Source: Rhodococcus sp. ARC_M5 | Lineage (GTDB): Bacteria; Actinomycetota; Actinomycetes; Mycobacteriales; Mycobacteriaceae | Direction of reading: 5' to 3' | Assembly (NCBI RefSeq): GCF_022810405.1 | Contig: NZ_JALGQE010000010.1 | Location: forward strand, 62,001-126,000 | Length of the DNA stretch: 64,000 bases | Shown here: one piece after another, positions 43,083-51,597 of the stretch | Layout of the letters: every line of letters begins with the position of its first letter | How positions within the stretch are numbered: the first letter of the stretch is position 1 | Made by a program: the position numbers and the translations under genes | The notes under the pieces: generated by a model | Databases searched by the model: none | Told to the model about the DNA's origin: nothing | Seen by the model: the letters and a program-made list of their open reading frames with translations, nothing else

Positions 43083-44296
43083 GCCCGCACCTCGTCCTTC
43101 GCCGTACCGAACGCACCCTCCGCCTTCAGTTTCGCGACCCGTTCGTCGTCGTAGCCCAGTTGGTCGCGCACGATGTCGTCGAAGTGCTCGTTGCGCTGCG
43201 GCGCGCGGCGATACTGCTTGGCCTCGGAACCGAAGTTGACCGGGGACGCGACCTGACGCACCGTGTCGTACACCGGATGATCGGTCTCGACCACGAGATT
43301 GCGCGCAATCGTGTGGGGTTCGGTCAGCGCATGCTCGACGTCGTTGATCGGCCCGGTCGGAACCCCGGCAGGGCCGAGTTTCGAGAGCCAGTGATCGACG
43401 GTATTGGTGGCGAACACATCTTCCAGGATCGGCAGCAGCACGTCCTGATGCTTGCCGCGCAGCGAGAAGTTGCTGAACCGTGGATCGGCACCGAGGTCCG
43501 GGCGATCGATGGCAACAACCAAACGGTCCCAGAACTTCTCCTTCGCGCAGCCGACGATGAGCCAGCCATCCGTTGCCTCGAAGGCCTGAAACGGAACCAG
43601 AGACGGGTGGGCCGAGTTCTTCGTACGGATCGGCTCGAAGCCGGCGTTGAGATGCCAGGTCGCGGGATAGGTGAGCAGAGACATCGCGGTGTCGTACAAC
43701 GAGACGTCGCAGTCCCCACCGATGCCGTCGCGTCGGGCAGCGTGCAATCCCGAGAGCAGCGAGATCGCGGCGACGAATCCACCGGAGTAATCGACCAGGG
43801 ACAGACCGGATTTGGTGGGCGGGCCGTCCGGGTCGCCGGTGACGCTCATCCAGCCTGCGAGACCCTGCAGAATGTAGTCGTAGCCCGGCTCTTTCGCGCG
43901 CGGACCGGTCATGCCGAAGCCGGTGAGGCTGCAGCACACGATCGCGGGATTGAGGTGCTTGAGCTGGTCGTAGGTGATGCCGATCTTCTCGGGCACGTCG
44001 CCGCGGAGGTTCGAGTAGACGGCGTCGCTGGTGCGGACGAGGTCCTCGAACACCGCTCGACCGCTCGGGGCCGAAAGGTCCAGTGAGAGAGAGCGTTTGT
44101 TCCGGTTGAAGCTCTCGAAGAACAGAGAGTCCTCGCCCTCGTTGTAGGGCGGAACGTAGCGGCCGACGTCCCCGCCGACACTCGGGTCCTCGATCTTGAT
44201 GACATCCGCGCCCAGATCGGCCAGATGCAGGCTGCCGAACGGGCCTGCGCCGTACTGCTCGAGGGAGATGATGCGGACGTCTTCGAGTGGCCTCAT
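43079..44296 (-). CDS. CaiB/BaiF-type CoA-transferase, second paralogue
   Basis: This is a 405-residue family III CoA-transferase. The N-terminal EQYGAGPFGSLHLADLGADV stretch is near residue 12, KIEDPSVGGD near 33, FFESFNRNKRSLSLDL near 55 and the likely catalytic Asp is in GLSLVDYSGG near 162. The C-terminus reads QLGYDDERVAKLKAEGAFG, which recurs in decayed form before the second PrpD gene. ATG 44296 overlaps the MaoC stop. It would charge the pathway acid to its CoA ester. Confidence 0.87.
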   Translation of the reverse strand: MRPLEDVRIISLEQYGAGPFGSLHLADLGADVIKIEDPSVGGDVGRYVPPYNEGEDSLFFESFNRNKRSLSLDLSAPSGRAVFEDLVRTSDAVYSNLRGDVPEKIGITYDQLKHLNPAIVCCSLTGFGMTGPRAKEPGYDYILQGLAGWMSVTGDPDGPPTKSGLSLVDYSGGFVAAISLLSGLHAARRDGIGGDCDVSLYDTAMSLLTYPATWHLNAGFEPIRTKNSAHPSLVPFQAFEATDGWLIVGCAKEKFWDRLVVAIDRPDLGADPRFSNFSLRGKHQDVLLPILEDVFATNTVDHWLSKLGPAGVPTGPINDVEHALTEPHTIARNLVVETDHPVYDTVRQVASPVNFGSEAKQYRRAPQRNEHFDDIVRDQLGYDDERVAKLKAEGAFGTAKDEVRA

Positions 44297-44841
44297 GCGT
44301 CGGAGTCTTTCGTCGTGGGGAGTTCGAGCGGTCCGTTCTTCGCTTCGGGGAAGTAGTTCTGCCCGATGCCACTGTCGCGGGTGGCGACCATGACCGAGCG
44401 CTTCCACGAAATGACCTCAACGCCATCCTGATTGAGGCCGCGGGTGATCATCGAAACGATGCCGGCGTAGGGGCGCGACTCGGATTTGCGCAACCCGGTG
44501 CAGATGCTTTCGGCGTACAGGGTGTCACCTGCGTAGACGGGGTGAGACATCTTGATGTCGGTGAAGGCGAGGTTCGAGATCGCGTTCTGACTCATGTCGA
44601 TCACCGAAAGCCCAAGCACCACAGAGACTGTGAAGCCGGAGTTGACGATGACCTTCCCATCGGTGATGGGATTCTGCGACGCCAGATGCGCGTTGAAGTG
44701 GTTCTGGTTGGTGTTGAGCGACAGCAGGGTGACCCACGTGTTGTCGGTCTCCGAGATCGTCCGCCCGAAGGGATGTTGGTAGACGTCCCCCACGGCGTAG
44801 TCGTCGAAGAAGCGCCCCAGAACGGCCGGATGGATTGCCAC
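44293..44841 (-). CDS. MaoC-family hydratase (itaconyl/mesaconyl-CoA hydratase-like)
   Basis: This is a 182-residue hot-dog hydratase. DDYAVGDVYQHPFGRT near residue 13 is the usual entry motif, TLLSLNTNQNHFNAHLA near 38 carries the catalytic Asn/His pair, and a SGFTVSVVLGLS segment near 69 follows. The best context is hydration of an enoyl-CoA formed by the CoA-transferase or acyl-CoA dehydrogenase encoded downstream. It is the first gene of a five-gene operon, preceded by a perfect GntR-type palindrome at 44886. Confidence 0.85.
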   Translation of the reverse strand: MAIHPAVLGRFFDDYAVGDVYQHPFGRTISETDNTWVTLLSLNTNQNHFNAHLASQNPITDGKVIVNSGFTVSVVLGLSVIDMSQNAISNLAFTDIKMSHPVYAGDTLYAESICTGLRKSESRPYAGIVSMITRGLNQDGVEVISWKRSVMVATRDSGIGQNYFPEAKNGPLELPTTKDSDA

Positions 44842-44885
44842 CGTGTCTCCTCGTGTCAGTTTGGCGAGTGCCTTACCTAGACCAT

Positions 44886-44900
44886 AAACATCAGATGTTT
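44886..44900. promoter_or_regulatory. GntR-type operator, perfect palindrome (site 1)
   Basis: AAACATCAGATGTTT is a perfect inverted repeat around a central A, 45 bp before the MaoC start. Five related sites occur at 45820, 45895, 53286, 53786 and 53882. All lie in promoter regions of the same functional group. The regulator is probably the GntR protein at 44974. Confidence 0.8.
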
Positions 44901-44973
44901 ACGGCGTCAAGGGTTCGACGAAACCGGTGGACGACAAGTTTTGCGACGAATCGCTCCGTAAAGAGCAGATGTT

Positions 44974-45780
44974 TCAGGAGGTGCGCAGTCGGTCCATCTG
45001 TCGGTACGAGTCGCCGAGGTGGTCGAGGTGCTTACGCATCAGGTCCATCGCAGCCATGGAATCCCCGGCGGCCACCACGTCGAGCAGACCGCGATGGTCG
45101 CTGTCGACGCACTGCCAGAAGCCCTCGGGTGCGTGGTCGCGGCCGAAGCGGCCGGATAACACTCGGAATACGGGAGCCGTGATGAGCTCGAGCAGCGGGT
45201 TGTGCGCTGCACGGAGCAGGACCAGGTGGAATTCCTGGTTCTTGGTGAACGTTTCTGGGCCCTGCACGTCGTTGGGGTCGAAGATCGACGCGTTGAGCTG
45301 CTCGAGATGCTCGTCGGTGCGGCGGAACGCAGCGATGCCGGCGGCCGGCACCTCCATCAGGTTGCGCACTTCCATCAGCTGATCGACCGTGACGGTCTCG
45401 GCGGCGGCCATCAACGCCACACCGGTTTCCAGGTGCTCACTGATGTGCCCGACGCTGGGGACGGCCACGAAGCTCCCCCCGGTCACTCCCCTGGTCGTCT
45501 CGATCAGATTTTGGCTGGCCAGCGACCGGAGCGCTTCTCGGATGGTGCTGCGTCCGACGCCGAATTCAGCGGTCAGCTCGGCCTCGCCGGGTAGCCGCTC
45601 TCCCGGTTGCAGCTCACCCGACAGAATGCGAGCACGAAGATGGCCCGCAAGAACCGCGTACGCGGGGACGCTCTTGGCTGAGCCCTTGAGCGATGCCGGT
45701 TCGGCCACTTTTTCCACCTGCTTCTCGACGACGGCTGACGATGGGCCCGAGCCTAGCCTGGCGGGTCTATCGACATGCAC
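44974..45780 (-). CDS. GntR/FadR-family transcriptional regulator (FCD domain)
   Basis: This is a 268-residue regulator with an N-terminal winged helix (about residues 38-105; GERLPGEAELTAEFGVGRST covers the recognition part) and a C-terminal FCD ligand domain. The FCD part includes LMEVRNLMEV near residue 135, EFHLVLLRAAHNPLL near 185, and DHRGLLDVVAAGDSMAAMDL near 230 followed by a metal-binding HLDHLGD. It lies upstream of the MaoC operon on the same strand and divergent from the ABC importer. Palindromic sites lie on both sides of the gene. A decayed paralogue is present at 53360. Confidence 0.9.
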   Translation of the reverse strand: MHVDRPARLGSGPSSAVVEKQVEKVAEPASLKGSAKSVPAYAVLAGHLRARILSGELQPGERLPGEAELTAEFGVGRSTIREALRSLASQNLIETTRGVTGGSFVAVPSVGHISEHLETGVALMAAAETVTVDQLMEVRNLMEVPAAGIAAFRRTDEHLEQLNASIFDPNDVQGPETFTKNQEFHLVLLRAAHNPLLELITAPVFRVLSGRFGRDHAPEGFWQCVDSDHRGLLDVVAAGDSMAAMDLMRKHLDHLGDSYRQMDRLRTS

Positions 45781-45819
45781 CGATCACTCGCAGAGCGGCC
45801 ATCACGTCGATTCCACGTC

Positions 45820-45834
45820 ATACATCAGACTTTT
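45820..45834. promoter_or_regulatory. GntR-type site 2
   Basis: ATACATCAGACTTTT matches the palindrome at 44886 at 12 of 15 positions. It lies just upstream of the gntR start, on the ABC importer side, so it may serve autoregulation. Confidence 0.5.
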
Positions 45835-45894
45835 GAGGCCCGAAACTGCGCAGATTGATGCGTTGTTGCCCAAATATGCGCCTCTTGACTGCCT

Positions 45895-45909
45895 ATATAT
45901 CTTATGTTT
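45895..45909. promoter_or_regulatory. GntR-type site 3 (half site)
   Basis: ATATATCTTATGTTT keeps the right half of the palindrome (ATGTTT) and matches 11 of 15 positions. It is upstream of the ABC importer operon. Confidence 0.4.
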
Positions 45910-46034
45910 AGGTAGACGCCAGCTGTTACTTAGGTCTCACCACACCTGACGTTGTGGCACCCGACATTCCAGACCTCGGCGATACGCGGACTACATCCAT
46001 TCCGTGCGACGCCGATCATCCAGCGAGGACGCAG

Positions 46035-47051
46035 ATGCACTTACGCCGAGCCACGTCCATCATGGCAGCACTGACGCTGTCCACTGCATTGGTGGCCTGT
46101 GGATCCGATCCCGGTCCCGACGCGGACCCGGCCAACCCGGTCACGATCGACGTCACCGTCTCGGCAGCGGCCGAAATCTACAGCATCCCTTGGCTTGTCG
46201 CGCAAAAGCAGGGACTGTTCGAGAAGCACGGTGTGATCGTGGAGAACATCGTGCCGGGCAAGGGCGGCAGCGCGACGATGCGAACCCTGCTCGACGGCAA
46301 CATCCCGATCGGCGAGGTCAGTTACCCGTCGATCGTGCAGGCGGATGCGGCCGGCTCCGAGCTGCGCATCGTCGGCGGCGGCACCCAGGGGCCGTATCCG
46401 ATGAACTTCTATGCGCTCGCCTCGAATCCGAACATCAACACCATCGAGGACGTGCGTCGCTGGGCCTACACCCGACCCAACTCTGCGTCCGACGCCCTCA
46501 CGCGCCTCATTCCCTCACTCGCGGGCGTCGAACCGGGACAGATCGAGCGGGTTGCCTCCGGCGGAATCGGTGAAGGCTTCGCACTGCTCGAAGCCGGAAA
46601 CGTCGATATCGCCCTCGTCCCCTCAATCGTCGCCGAACAGCGACCCGAGGACTTCAAGCTGATCGTCAGTAGTCCCGACTACATGTCGCGGTTCCTGCAG
46701 TCGACGATCACCACGACCAAGGACTACGCCGCGAGCAACCCCGGCGTCGTGCGCGCGATCAACGCCGGCTACACCGAGGCGGTCGCGTCGATCGAGGCCG
46801 ATCCTGTTGCCGCTGCCCAGATCTACGCGAACTACACAGGCTTCGACGTCGAGTCGGCCACCGCAGTGGTCGAACGCGCGTCCTCGGTCGGCACGTGGGG
46901 CGGCGGCTTCGATACAGCGTCCGTCGAATCCGCCCAGGACGGCGTGGAAGCGTCGGGGAGCGATCGCGTACCCAATTTTTGCACTCTGTTCGACCCGGAG
47001 TTCCTCGCCGAAGGAGTCGAGAACGATGTTCCCGGCGACTGCGACTCCTGA
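46035..47051 (+). CDS. ABC transporter substrate-binding lipoprotein (TauA/SsuA-like)
   Basis: This is a 338-residue exported lipoprotein with a lipobox ALVAC near residue 20 and an NMT1/TauA-like fold. WLVAQKQGLFEKHGV near residue 55, GKGGSATMRTLLDGNIPIGEV near 75 and TRPNSASDALTRLIPSLAG near 150 are typical. ATG 46035 has GCGAGGA upstream; in-frame upstream codons add no recognisable sequence. It starts a four-gene importer operon and is divergent from gntR. The ligand is unknown; an organic acid used by the neighbouring CoA pathway is the best inference. Confidence 0.85.
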   Translation: MHLRRATSIMAALTLSTALVACGSDPGPDADPANPVTIDVTVSAAAEIYSIPWLVAQKQGLFEKHGVIVENIVPGKGGSATMRTLLDGNIPIGEVSYPSIVQADAAGSELRIVGGGTQGPYPMNFYALASNPNINTIEDVRRWAYTRPNSASDALTRLIPSLAGVEPGQIERVASGGIGEGFALLEAGNVDIALVPSIVAEQRPEDFKLIVSSPDYMSRFLQSTITTTKDYAASNPGVVRAINAGYTEAVASIEADPVAAAQIYANYTGFDVESATAVVERASSVGTWGGGFDTASVESAQDGVEASGSDRVPNFCTLFDPEFLAEGVENDVPGDCDS

Positions 47052-47081
47052 CAGCATTTCCCACCACCAGAAGGTAGCGAC

Positions 47082-47891
47082 GTGACCCAAGCAGCGACTC
47101 GACCCCGCCCCGACACCACCTCCGCCATCGCCGTCGCATCGTCGGTGTCGCGACACTTCGGCGACGTGACTGCCCTGCACGAGATCGACTTGTCCATCGG
47201 CCGAGGCGAATTCGTCTCCGTCGTCGGCCCCAGTGGCTGCGGCAAGTCCACTCTGCTCGAGGTGTTCGCCGGATTGCAGGATCACGACGGCGGCACCGTG
47301 CACGTCGACGGACAACCGCTGACCGGCCCGCGGTCCAAGACGGCAGTGATCTTCCAGGAATCGGCGACGTTGCCCTGGCGGACCGTCCGCGACAACGTCG
47401 CGTTCGCTCTCGAAGTCCGGGGCGTGGGCAAGAAGGAACGTCGGTCCCGCGCCGACGACTTGCTGAACACTGTGGGGCTGAGCAAGTTCGGCGACCACTA
47501 CCCCACCCAGTTGTCCGGCGGTATGCGCCAACGTGTGGCCATCGCGCGCTGCCTGTCCATGGAGCCCGATCTGATTCTCGCGGACGAGCCGTTCGGTGCA
47601 CTCGACGAGCAGACGCGACTGGTGATGTCGTACGAGCTACTCAAGATCGTCGAAAAGCTCACGTGCGGAGTCTTGTTCATCACCCACAGCATCCAAGAGG
47701 CGGTTCTGCTCTCGGACCGGGTGCTGGTGATGAGTGCGCGACCCGGTCGATTCATCGACGAGGTGGACATCGACCTCCCGCGTCCACGATCCGAAGATGT
47801 ACTGGCCAGTCCCGAGGCTGTTGCTCTGCACGAACGTATTTGGTCGCGGCTACGGGACGAGGCCAAGAAGACGATGAGCATCGAACCATGA
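47082..47891 (+). CDS. ABC transporter ATP-binding protein (TauB/SsuB type)
   Basis: This is a 269-residue ATPase. Walker A GPSGCGKST is near residues 48-56, FQESATLPWRTVRDN near 90 contains the Q-loop, the signature LSGGMRQR near 142, Walker B ILADEPFGALDE near 165 and the switch is ITHSI. The GTG start has AAGGTAG upstream. It overlaps the first permease gene by 4 bp. Confidence 0.88.
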   Translation: MTQAATRPRPDTTSAIAVASSVSRHFGDVTALHEIDLSIGRGEFVSVVGPSGCGKSTLLEVFAGLQDHDGGTVHVDGQPLTGPRSKTAVIFQESATLPWRTVRDNVAFALEVRGVGKKERRSRADDLLNTVGLSKFGDHYPTQLSGGMRQRVAIARCLSMEPDLILADEPFGALDEQTRLVMSYELLKIVEKLTCGVLFITHSIQEAVLLSDRVLVMSARPGRFIDEVDIDLPRPRSEDVLASPEAVALHERIWSRLRDEAKKTMSIEP

Positions 47892-48712
47892 GTGCCCCCA
47901 CGCGCGAGAGCACGCGCGCCTCTGTGGTTCCCGGATACATCCGGCCTGCCCCCTCCAGACAACTCGGTCTCCCCGCATGGGGATGGACCGTGCTCATCCT
48001 CGTCGCCGCACTTGTGGCCATCGACATCTCGGCACGGTTCTTCGCCTCACCGCTGGACATCGTTCCGGTGACCGACATGATCTCGACGTCGCTGAGTCTG
48101 CTGACCGACCCTGACTTTCTGATCGACGAGTTGGGACGGACGCTCGGCATCATCGTTCTGGCGTTTGTGCTCAGCTCTGTGCTCGGTGTCGCCGCCGCCT
48201 ACGTTCTGTGGCGGTACGAGTTGTGGGACAGAGCGTTTCAGCCGTATCTCAACGTCTACTACGCTGTCCCGACGTTTGCGCTCTACCCCATCATGGTGGT
48301 GTTGTTCGGCGCCGGTGTGGCTCCGATCGCCATCCTGTCCACCATCTTCGCCTTCGGTGTGGTGGCGTTGAACGCACGTACCGGCTTCAACTCGGTGTCG
48401 CCGATCGTCACCAAGCTCGGCAAAACACTGATGCTCACACGGTGGCAGTACTTCCGATCGGTTCTGCTTCCGTATGCGTTGCCGAGCATCGTGACAGGAC
48501 TCAAGCTCGGGCTCTCGTACGCCGTCATCTCGGTGTTGGCCAGTGAGTTCATCCTGTCGACGCAGGGTCTGGGCCACTTCATCTCCATTGCCTACGACGG
48601 GTTCGACATCGCCGACATGTATGCCGGGATCCTCATCGTGGCGCTGATCGCATTGCTCTCGACCTCGCTGATCTCTCTCGCGCTCAACCGATTCGATTGG
48701 AGGCGCCGCTGA
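47888..48712 (+). CDS. ABC transporter permease (TauC/SsuC type), first of two
   Basis: This 274-residue permease has an N-terminal tail of about 30 residues, then six hydrophobic helices. The ATPase-contact loop VTKLGKTLMLTRWQYFRSVLLP is spread around residue 175. Two distinct permeases in one operon suggest a heterodimeric channel, as the next gene is similar in size but not identical. It overlaps its neighbours at both ends. Confidence 0.86.
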   Translation: MSAPTRESTRASVVPGYIRPAPSRQLGLPAWGWTVLILVAALVAIDISARFFASPLDIVPVTDMISTSLSLLTDPDFLIDELGRTLGIIVLAFVLSSVLGVAAAYVLWRYELWDRAFQPYLNVYYAVPTFALYPIMVVLFGAGVAPIAILSTIFAFGVVALNARTGFNSVSPIVTKLGKTLMLTRWQYFRSVLLPYALPSIVTGLKLGLSYAVISVLASEFILSTQGLGHFISIAYDGFDIADMYAGILIVALIALLSTSLISLALNRFDWRRR

Positions 48713-49533
48713 TGAGCAGCACCTTGGACAGAGTAGCCACCGCCCCGACCGCTCCCCCGAAGGCCGTCTCGTCCGTAGGCCGCGACAACGCCCGACGGTT
48801 CCTCCCTCCCGTGGTCGTGGCCGTCCTCGCGGTGCTGATCTGGTGGGTCGCGGCCGTTCTGGTCGACAGTCTCATCTTCCCGACGCCTGCCGAGGCCATG
48901 GCCTCGCTCGTCGAGGACCTGGGCAAGGCAGACTTCCGCGCCAATGTCGGCGACTCGCTGCGCATTCTCGTGCTCGCGTTTCTGGCCAGCACGGTCGTGG
49001 GTTCGCTGCTCGGGCTGACGCTGGGACTGAGCCCGTTCTGGACCAGAACCATCGCCCCGATCGTCTACTCGATCAACAGCATCCCGAAGATCGTGCTGTA
49101 CCCGATCTTCCTGTCGTTCCTCGGTATCGGTGCACTGAGCCGATTCGGCTTCTCCTTCTACGCCGCCTTCATACCGATGTTCCTCGTCGCGGTCGAGGCC
49201 ACAGCATCGGTCCAACGAATCCACCTCAAGATGGCCGCATCATTGCAGGTGAGCTGGCCCAGGTTGATCCGTCAGATCGTGATTCCGGCAGTGCTGCCCG
49301 CGCTGGCAACCGGTATGCGCATGACATTCGGCTTGGCTTTCCTGGGTCTGCTTCTCGCCGAGATGTTTTCGTCGTCCAATGGCATCGGATACGAACTGCT
49401 TCGCAACGTCAGCCTGGTGCGCATGGAGAACATCATGGGTACCGTCGTGTTGATCCTGGTGATGGCACTACCACCAACGATTGCCCTGCAGTGGTTGGAA
49501 AGCCGCATCACGTCGAAATACGGCGGTCGGTGA
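48712..49533 (+). CDS. ABC transporter permease (TauC/SsuC type), second of two
   Basis: This is a 273-residue permease with six hydrophobic helices and the contact loop KMAASLQVSWPRLIRQIVIPA, divided around residue 170. The start at 48712 overlaps the stop of the first permease gene. It ends the importer operon; no clear terminator follows. Downstream lies over one kilobase of decayed sequence. Confidence 0.86.
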   Translation: MSSTLDRVATAPTAPPKAVSSVGRDNARRFLPPVVVAVLAVLIWWVAAVLVDSLIFPTPAEAMASLVEDLGKADFRANVGDSLRILVLAFLASTVVGSLLGLTLGLSPFWTRTIAPIVYSINSIPKIVLYPIFLSFLGIGALSRFGFSFYAAFIPMFLVAVEATASVQRIHLKMAASLQVSWPRLIRQIVIPAVLPALATGMRMTFGLAFLGLLLAEMFSSSNGIGYELLRNVSLVRMENIMGTVVLILVMALPPTIALQWLESRITSKYGGR

Positions 49534-49749
49534 AGGAGACCCGCGTATCGCTGCTGAATCGATTGGTTATGCCCCAGGGCGTCGAACAGTTCTGAGCCAA
49601 TGATGCCCACCTAGAGCGGTCACTATTGCGGCGCGAAGCTAGCAGTAGTTGATAGAGATGCCAGAGCTAATCGCATACTCCGACTTTCGCAAACAGCGAT
49701 GCCGTCCAGGGCCACCATTGTGCACGACCAGCGTTTGATAGTTCCGCCG

Positions 49750-50275
49750 ACCAAGCTGTGGGATCAGGGCGCCCCAACGCCTCATCGTCGACTCCACCGG
49801 GACCGGACCGCATGCCAAGGGCCCGATCAATCACTGCGGCGATTATGCCGACGGCAACTCTCTCGCCAAAGGGCTTGCGCCGATGCTCCGTGACCTCGCA
49901 GAATCCCCCAAACCTATGGCCGAGCTCGAGGTCCACGAGGGCGTCATCTCACTCACTCATCGAGATCAAGTTCCCGAACGAAGGCACGCCGATCCTCCTG
50001 GCTCCGACCAATGCTCGTATGTTCGTCATCCTGCGTCTGCTCGGTGGGCTCGCCGGCGTCGTGGCGCAAGCAGTGGACGGCAACATGCCTGCCGATCAGG
50101 AGACCATCCGTTACACGGGCGAGTACGGCGACGGCAACTGATACGTCGTACCGGAGGTGCCCGGCGACGGTTCGGGTGGGCACCACTATGTGGACAGCGA
50201 AGACACCATCTGTGTCGTGCCCGATTCTCGCAAGCTGCCCACCGAGTTCACCGAAAGCCGCCTCCCGTTTCGTTG
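49750..50275 (+). pseudogene. Decayed ORF of unknown family
   Basis: Protein-like reading continues over about 500 bp, but in pieces. One frame gives a GDYADGNSLAKGLAPMLRDL segment and a VHEGVISLTH segment from about 49790 to 49965. A second frame continues with FPNEGTPILLAPTNARMFVI to a stop at 50139. The same frame resumes after it with a DSEDTICVVPD segment to about 50275. This pattern implies a frameshift and a premature stop in a once-coding gene. I do not recognise the family, so the function is open. Confidence 0.5.
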
Positions 50276-50309
50276 AATAGCTCGGTCTGGCTGAAGATTC
50301 CGGCGGTGC

Positions 50310-50564
50310 CAGGCGCTACCGCGGCAGGTCCGTCCGATACACCACGTTGTCTCCGTGCTCCATGTGTGCGGGAACCAGGTCGCTGTAGGCACCTCCGCGA
50401 CTTGTCATCGGTGCGAACCGCTCCTTCGGGAAGTCGGGAAGCATGAGACGCGAGCATGGGGTTCAGATCGACGTCGTCGACGCCCCCCGATTCGTACAGC
50501 TCATGGATCGCATGCTGGCGGAGAGACCAGGCCTGTGCTTGAAGACATCGACGAAGAGGCATAA
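50310..50564 (+). pseudogene. Decayed copy of the nucleoside deaminase gene
   Basis: Translation gives YTTLSPCSMCAGT, then an in-frame TAG, then GANRSFG, REHGVQIDVVDA, QLMDRMLAERPG and, after a one-base shift, LEDIDEEA and a stop. These match, in order, the second half of the intact deaminase at 18180 (YTTLSPCFMCAGT to LEDIGKDA). The first half, including the catalytic HGE motif, is missing or too diverged to see. The zinc-binding PCxxC motif survives, but the gene cannot make an active enzyme. Confidence 0.8.
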
Positions 50565-50877
50565 GCAGTACACCTGACCAACAACCAACTCGTGTCGCTG
50601 TCGAGGAGGGACTGGCCCTACTTCGGATGCTCCTATCGATGTCAATGGGCGGTCCCGTTCGAGCATGAGGCGTTATTGCTGTTCCAGCCATCCGTCCAAC
50701 GTCGGCGAAGGCACGGGAGATGGTCCGGACGCCCGGTTTGAAGACTGGTCGTCCGAACCAGCTCCACCGGGGTCACCGACAGGCCACGGCGGCGTTGAGA
50801 TAGCGCCAGGCGCAGCTGTAGGTAGAAAAGTCCACGCCCTTCATCAGCTCCGTCACACTCGTCCGTGGCGGCACGCG
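50565..50877. other. Intergenic stretch, no gene seen
   Basis: About 310 bp between the decayed deaminase and the esterase gene contain only short frames without coding character. No hairpin, repeat or RNA is recognised. The DNA looks like further decayed sequence. Confidence 0.4.
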
Positions 50878-51597
50878 TCACCGAATGTTCGACAGAATAT
50901 ACGCGGTACGTTCAGGTTCGAGAATCATTACGTCGTGCCCGCAGTCGATGTCGATCCAGTTCCAGTCCCGGTTCGCCTGGATCCAGGCCCGAACATCTGC
51001 CAACGGAGCGTACGAGGGTGCGGTAGCAGCGACATACGTGGCAGGGATTCCGTTCCCGACGGGGTGGTGCAGCCGAACCGAGGTAGTGAAAGTAGCAAAC
51101 GGATGAGGTGATAAGCGATTCCTAATCCATTCCGCCTGTGGATGATCGAGGGGAATACCGAACGACGTGGTATCGAAGTTCGGTAACACCACTGCGCGAC
51201 CGTTGTCGACTGCAAGCGCTTCACGGGCAGCCGCGGATGCATTGTCGAGTTGACTCAGCGGAGTTTCGCCGTCGAACAGAATCATTGCATCGATGTAGAC
51301 AAGGTGGTCGATACGCTCGGCGATTCGATCGGCGACTGCTGTGACCACTGCGCCGCCAAAACTGTGGCCCACCAGCACAACATCATTGAGGTCGGCATAT
51401 TCGATGTGCTGGACAACATCTTGGACAAAAGTTTCCAGGGTGATGTCGTAGCTCAGCAGGTGACTGCGTTCCCCCAAACCCGTCAGCGTCGGTGTTGTGA
51501 CCGCGTGTCCTTCGGACCGCAGCCGAGCGGCAACGTCGTTCCAACACCATCCGCCGTGAAACCCCCCGTGCACCAAAACATACGTTTTTGTTGTCAC
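50878..51597 (-). CDS. Alpha/beta hydrolase (EstC/salicylate-esterase-like)
   Basis: This 239-residue serine hydrolase has FVHGG-type oxyanion region HGGFHGGWCW near residue 10, the nucleophile elbow GHSFGGAV with Ser79, an acid in the middle region and the His in CGHDVMI near residue 220. It resembles methyl-salicylate-esterase-like enzymes (EstC/PME family). The start overlaps the stop of the MFS gene by 4 bp, so the two form an operon: import followed by ester hydrolysis. The natural ester is unknown. Confidence 0.83.
   Translation of the reverse strand: MTTKTYVLVHGGFHGGWCWNDVAARLRSEGHAVTTPTLTGLGERSHLLSYDITLETFVQDVVQHIEYADLNDVVLVGHSFGGAVVTAVADRIAERIDHLVYIDAMILFDGETPLSQLDNASAAAREALAVDNGRAVVLPNFDTTSFGIPLDHPQAEWIRNRLSPHPFATFTTSVRLHHPVGNGIPATYVAATAPSYAPLADVRAWIQANRDWNWIDIDCGHDVMILEPERTAYILSNIR

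Noticed and set aside
41712-44426. A 904-residue minus-strand frame that would fuse PrpD to an upstream protein
   Set aside because: The first half is Arg-rich shadow of the CoA-transferase gene in another frame. PrpD homology starts at GTG 43082.
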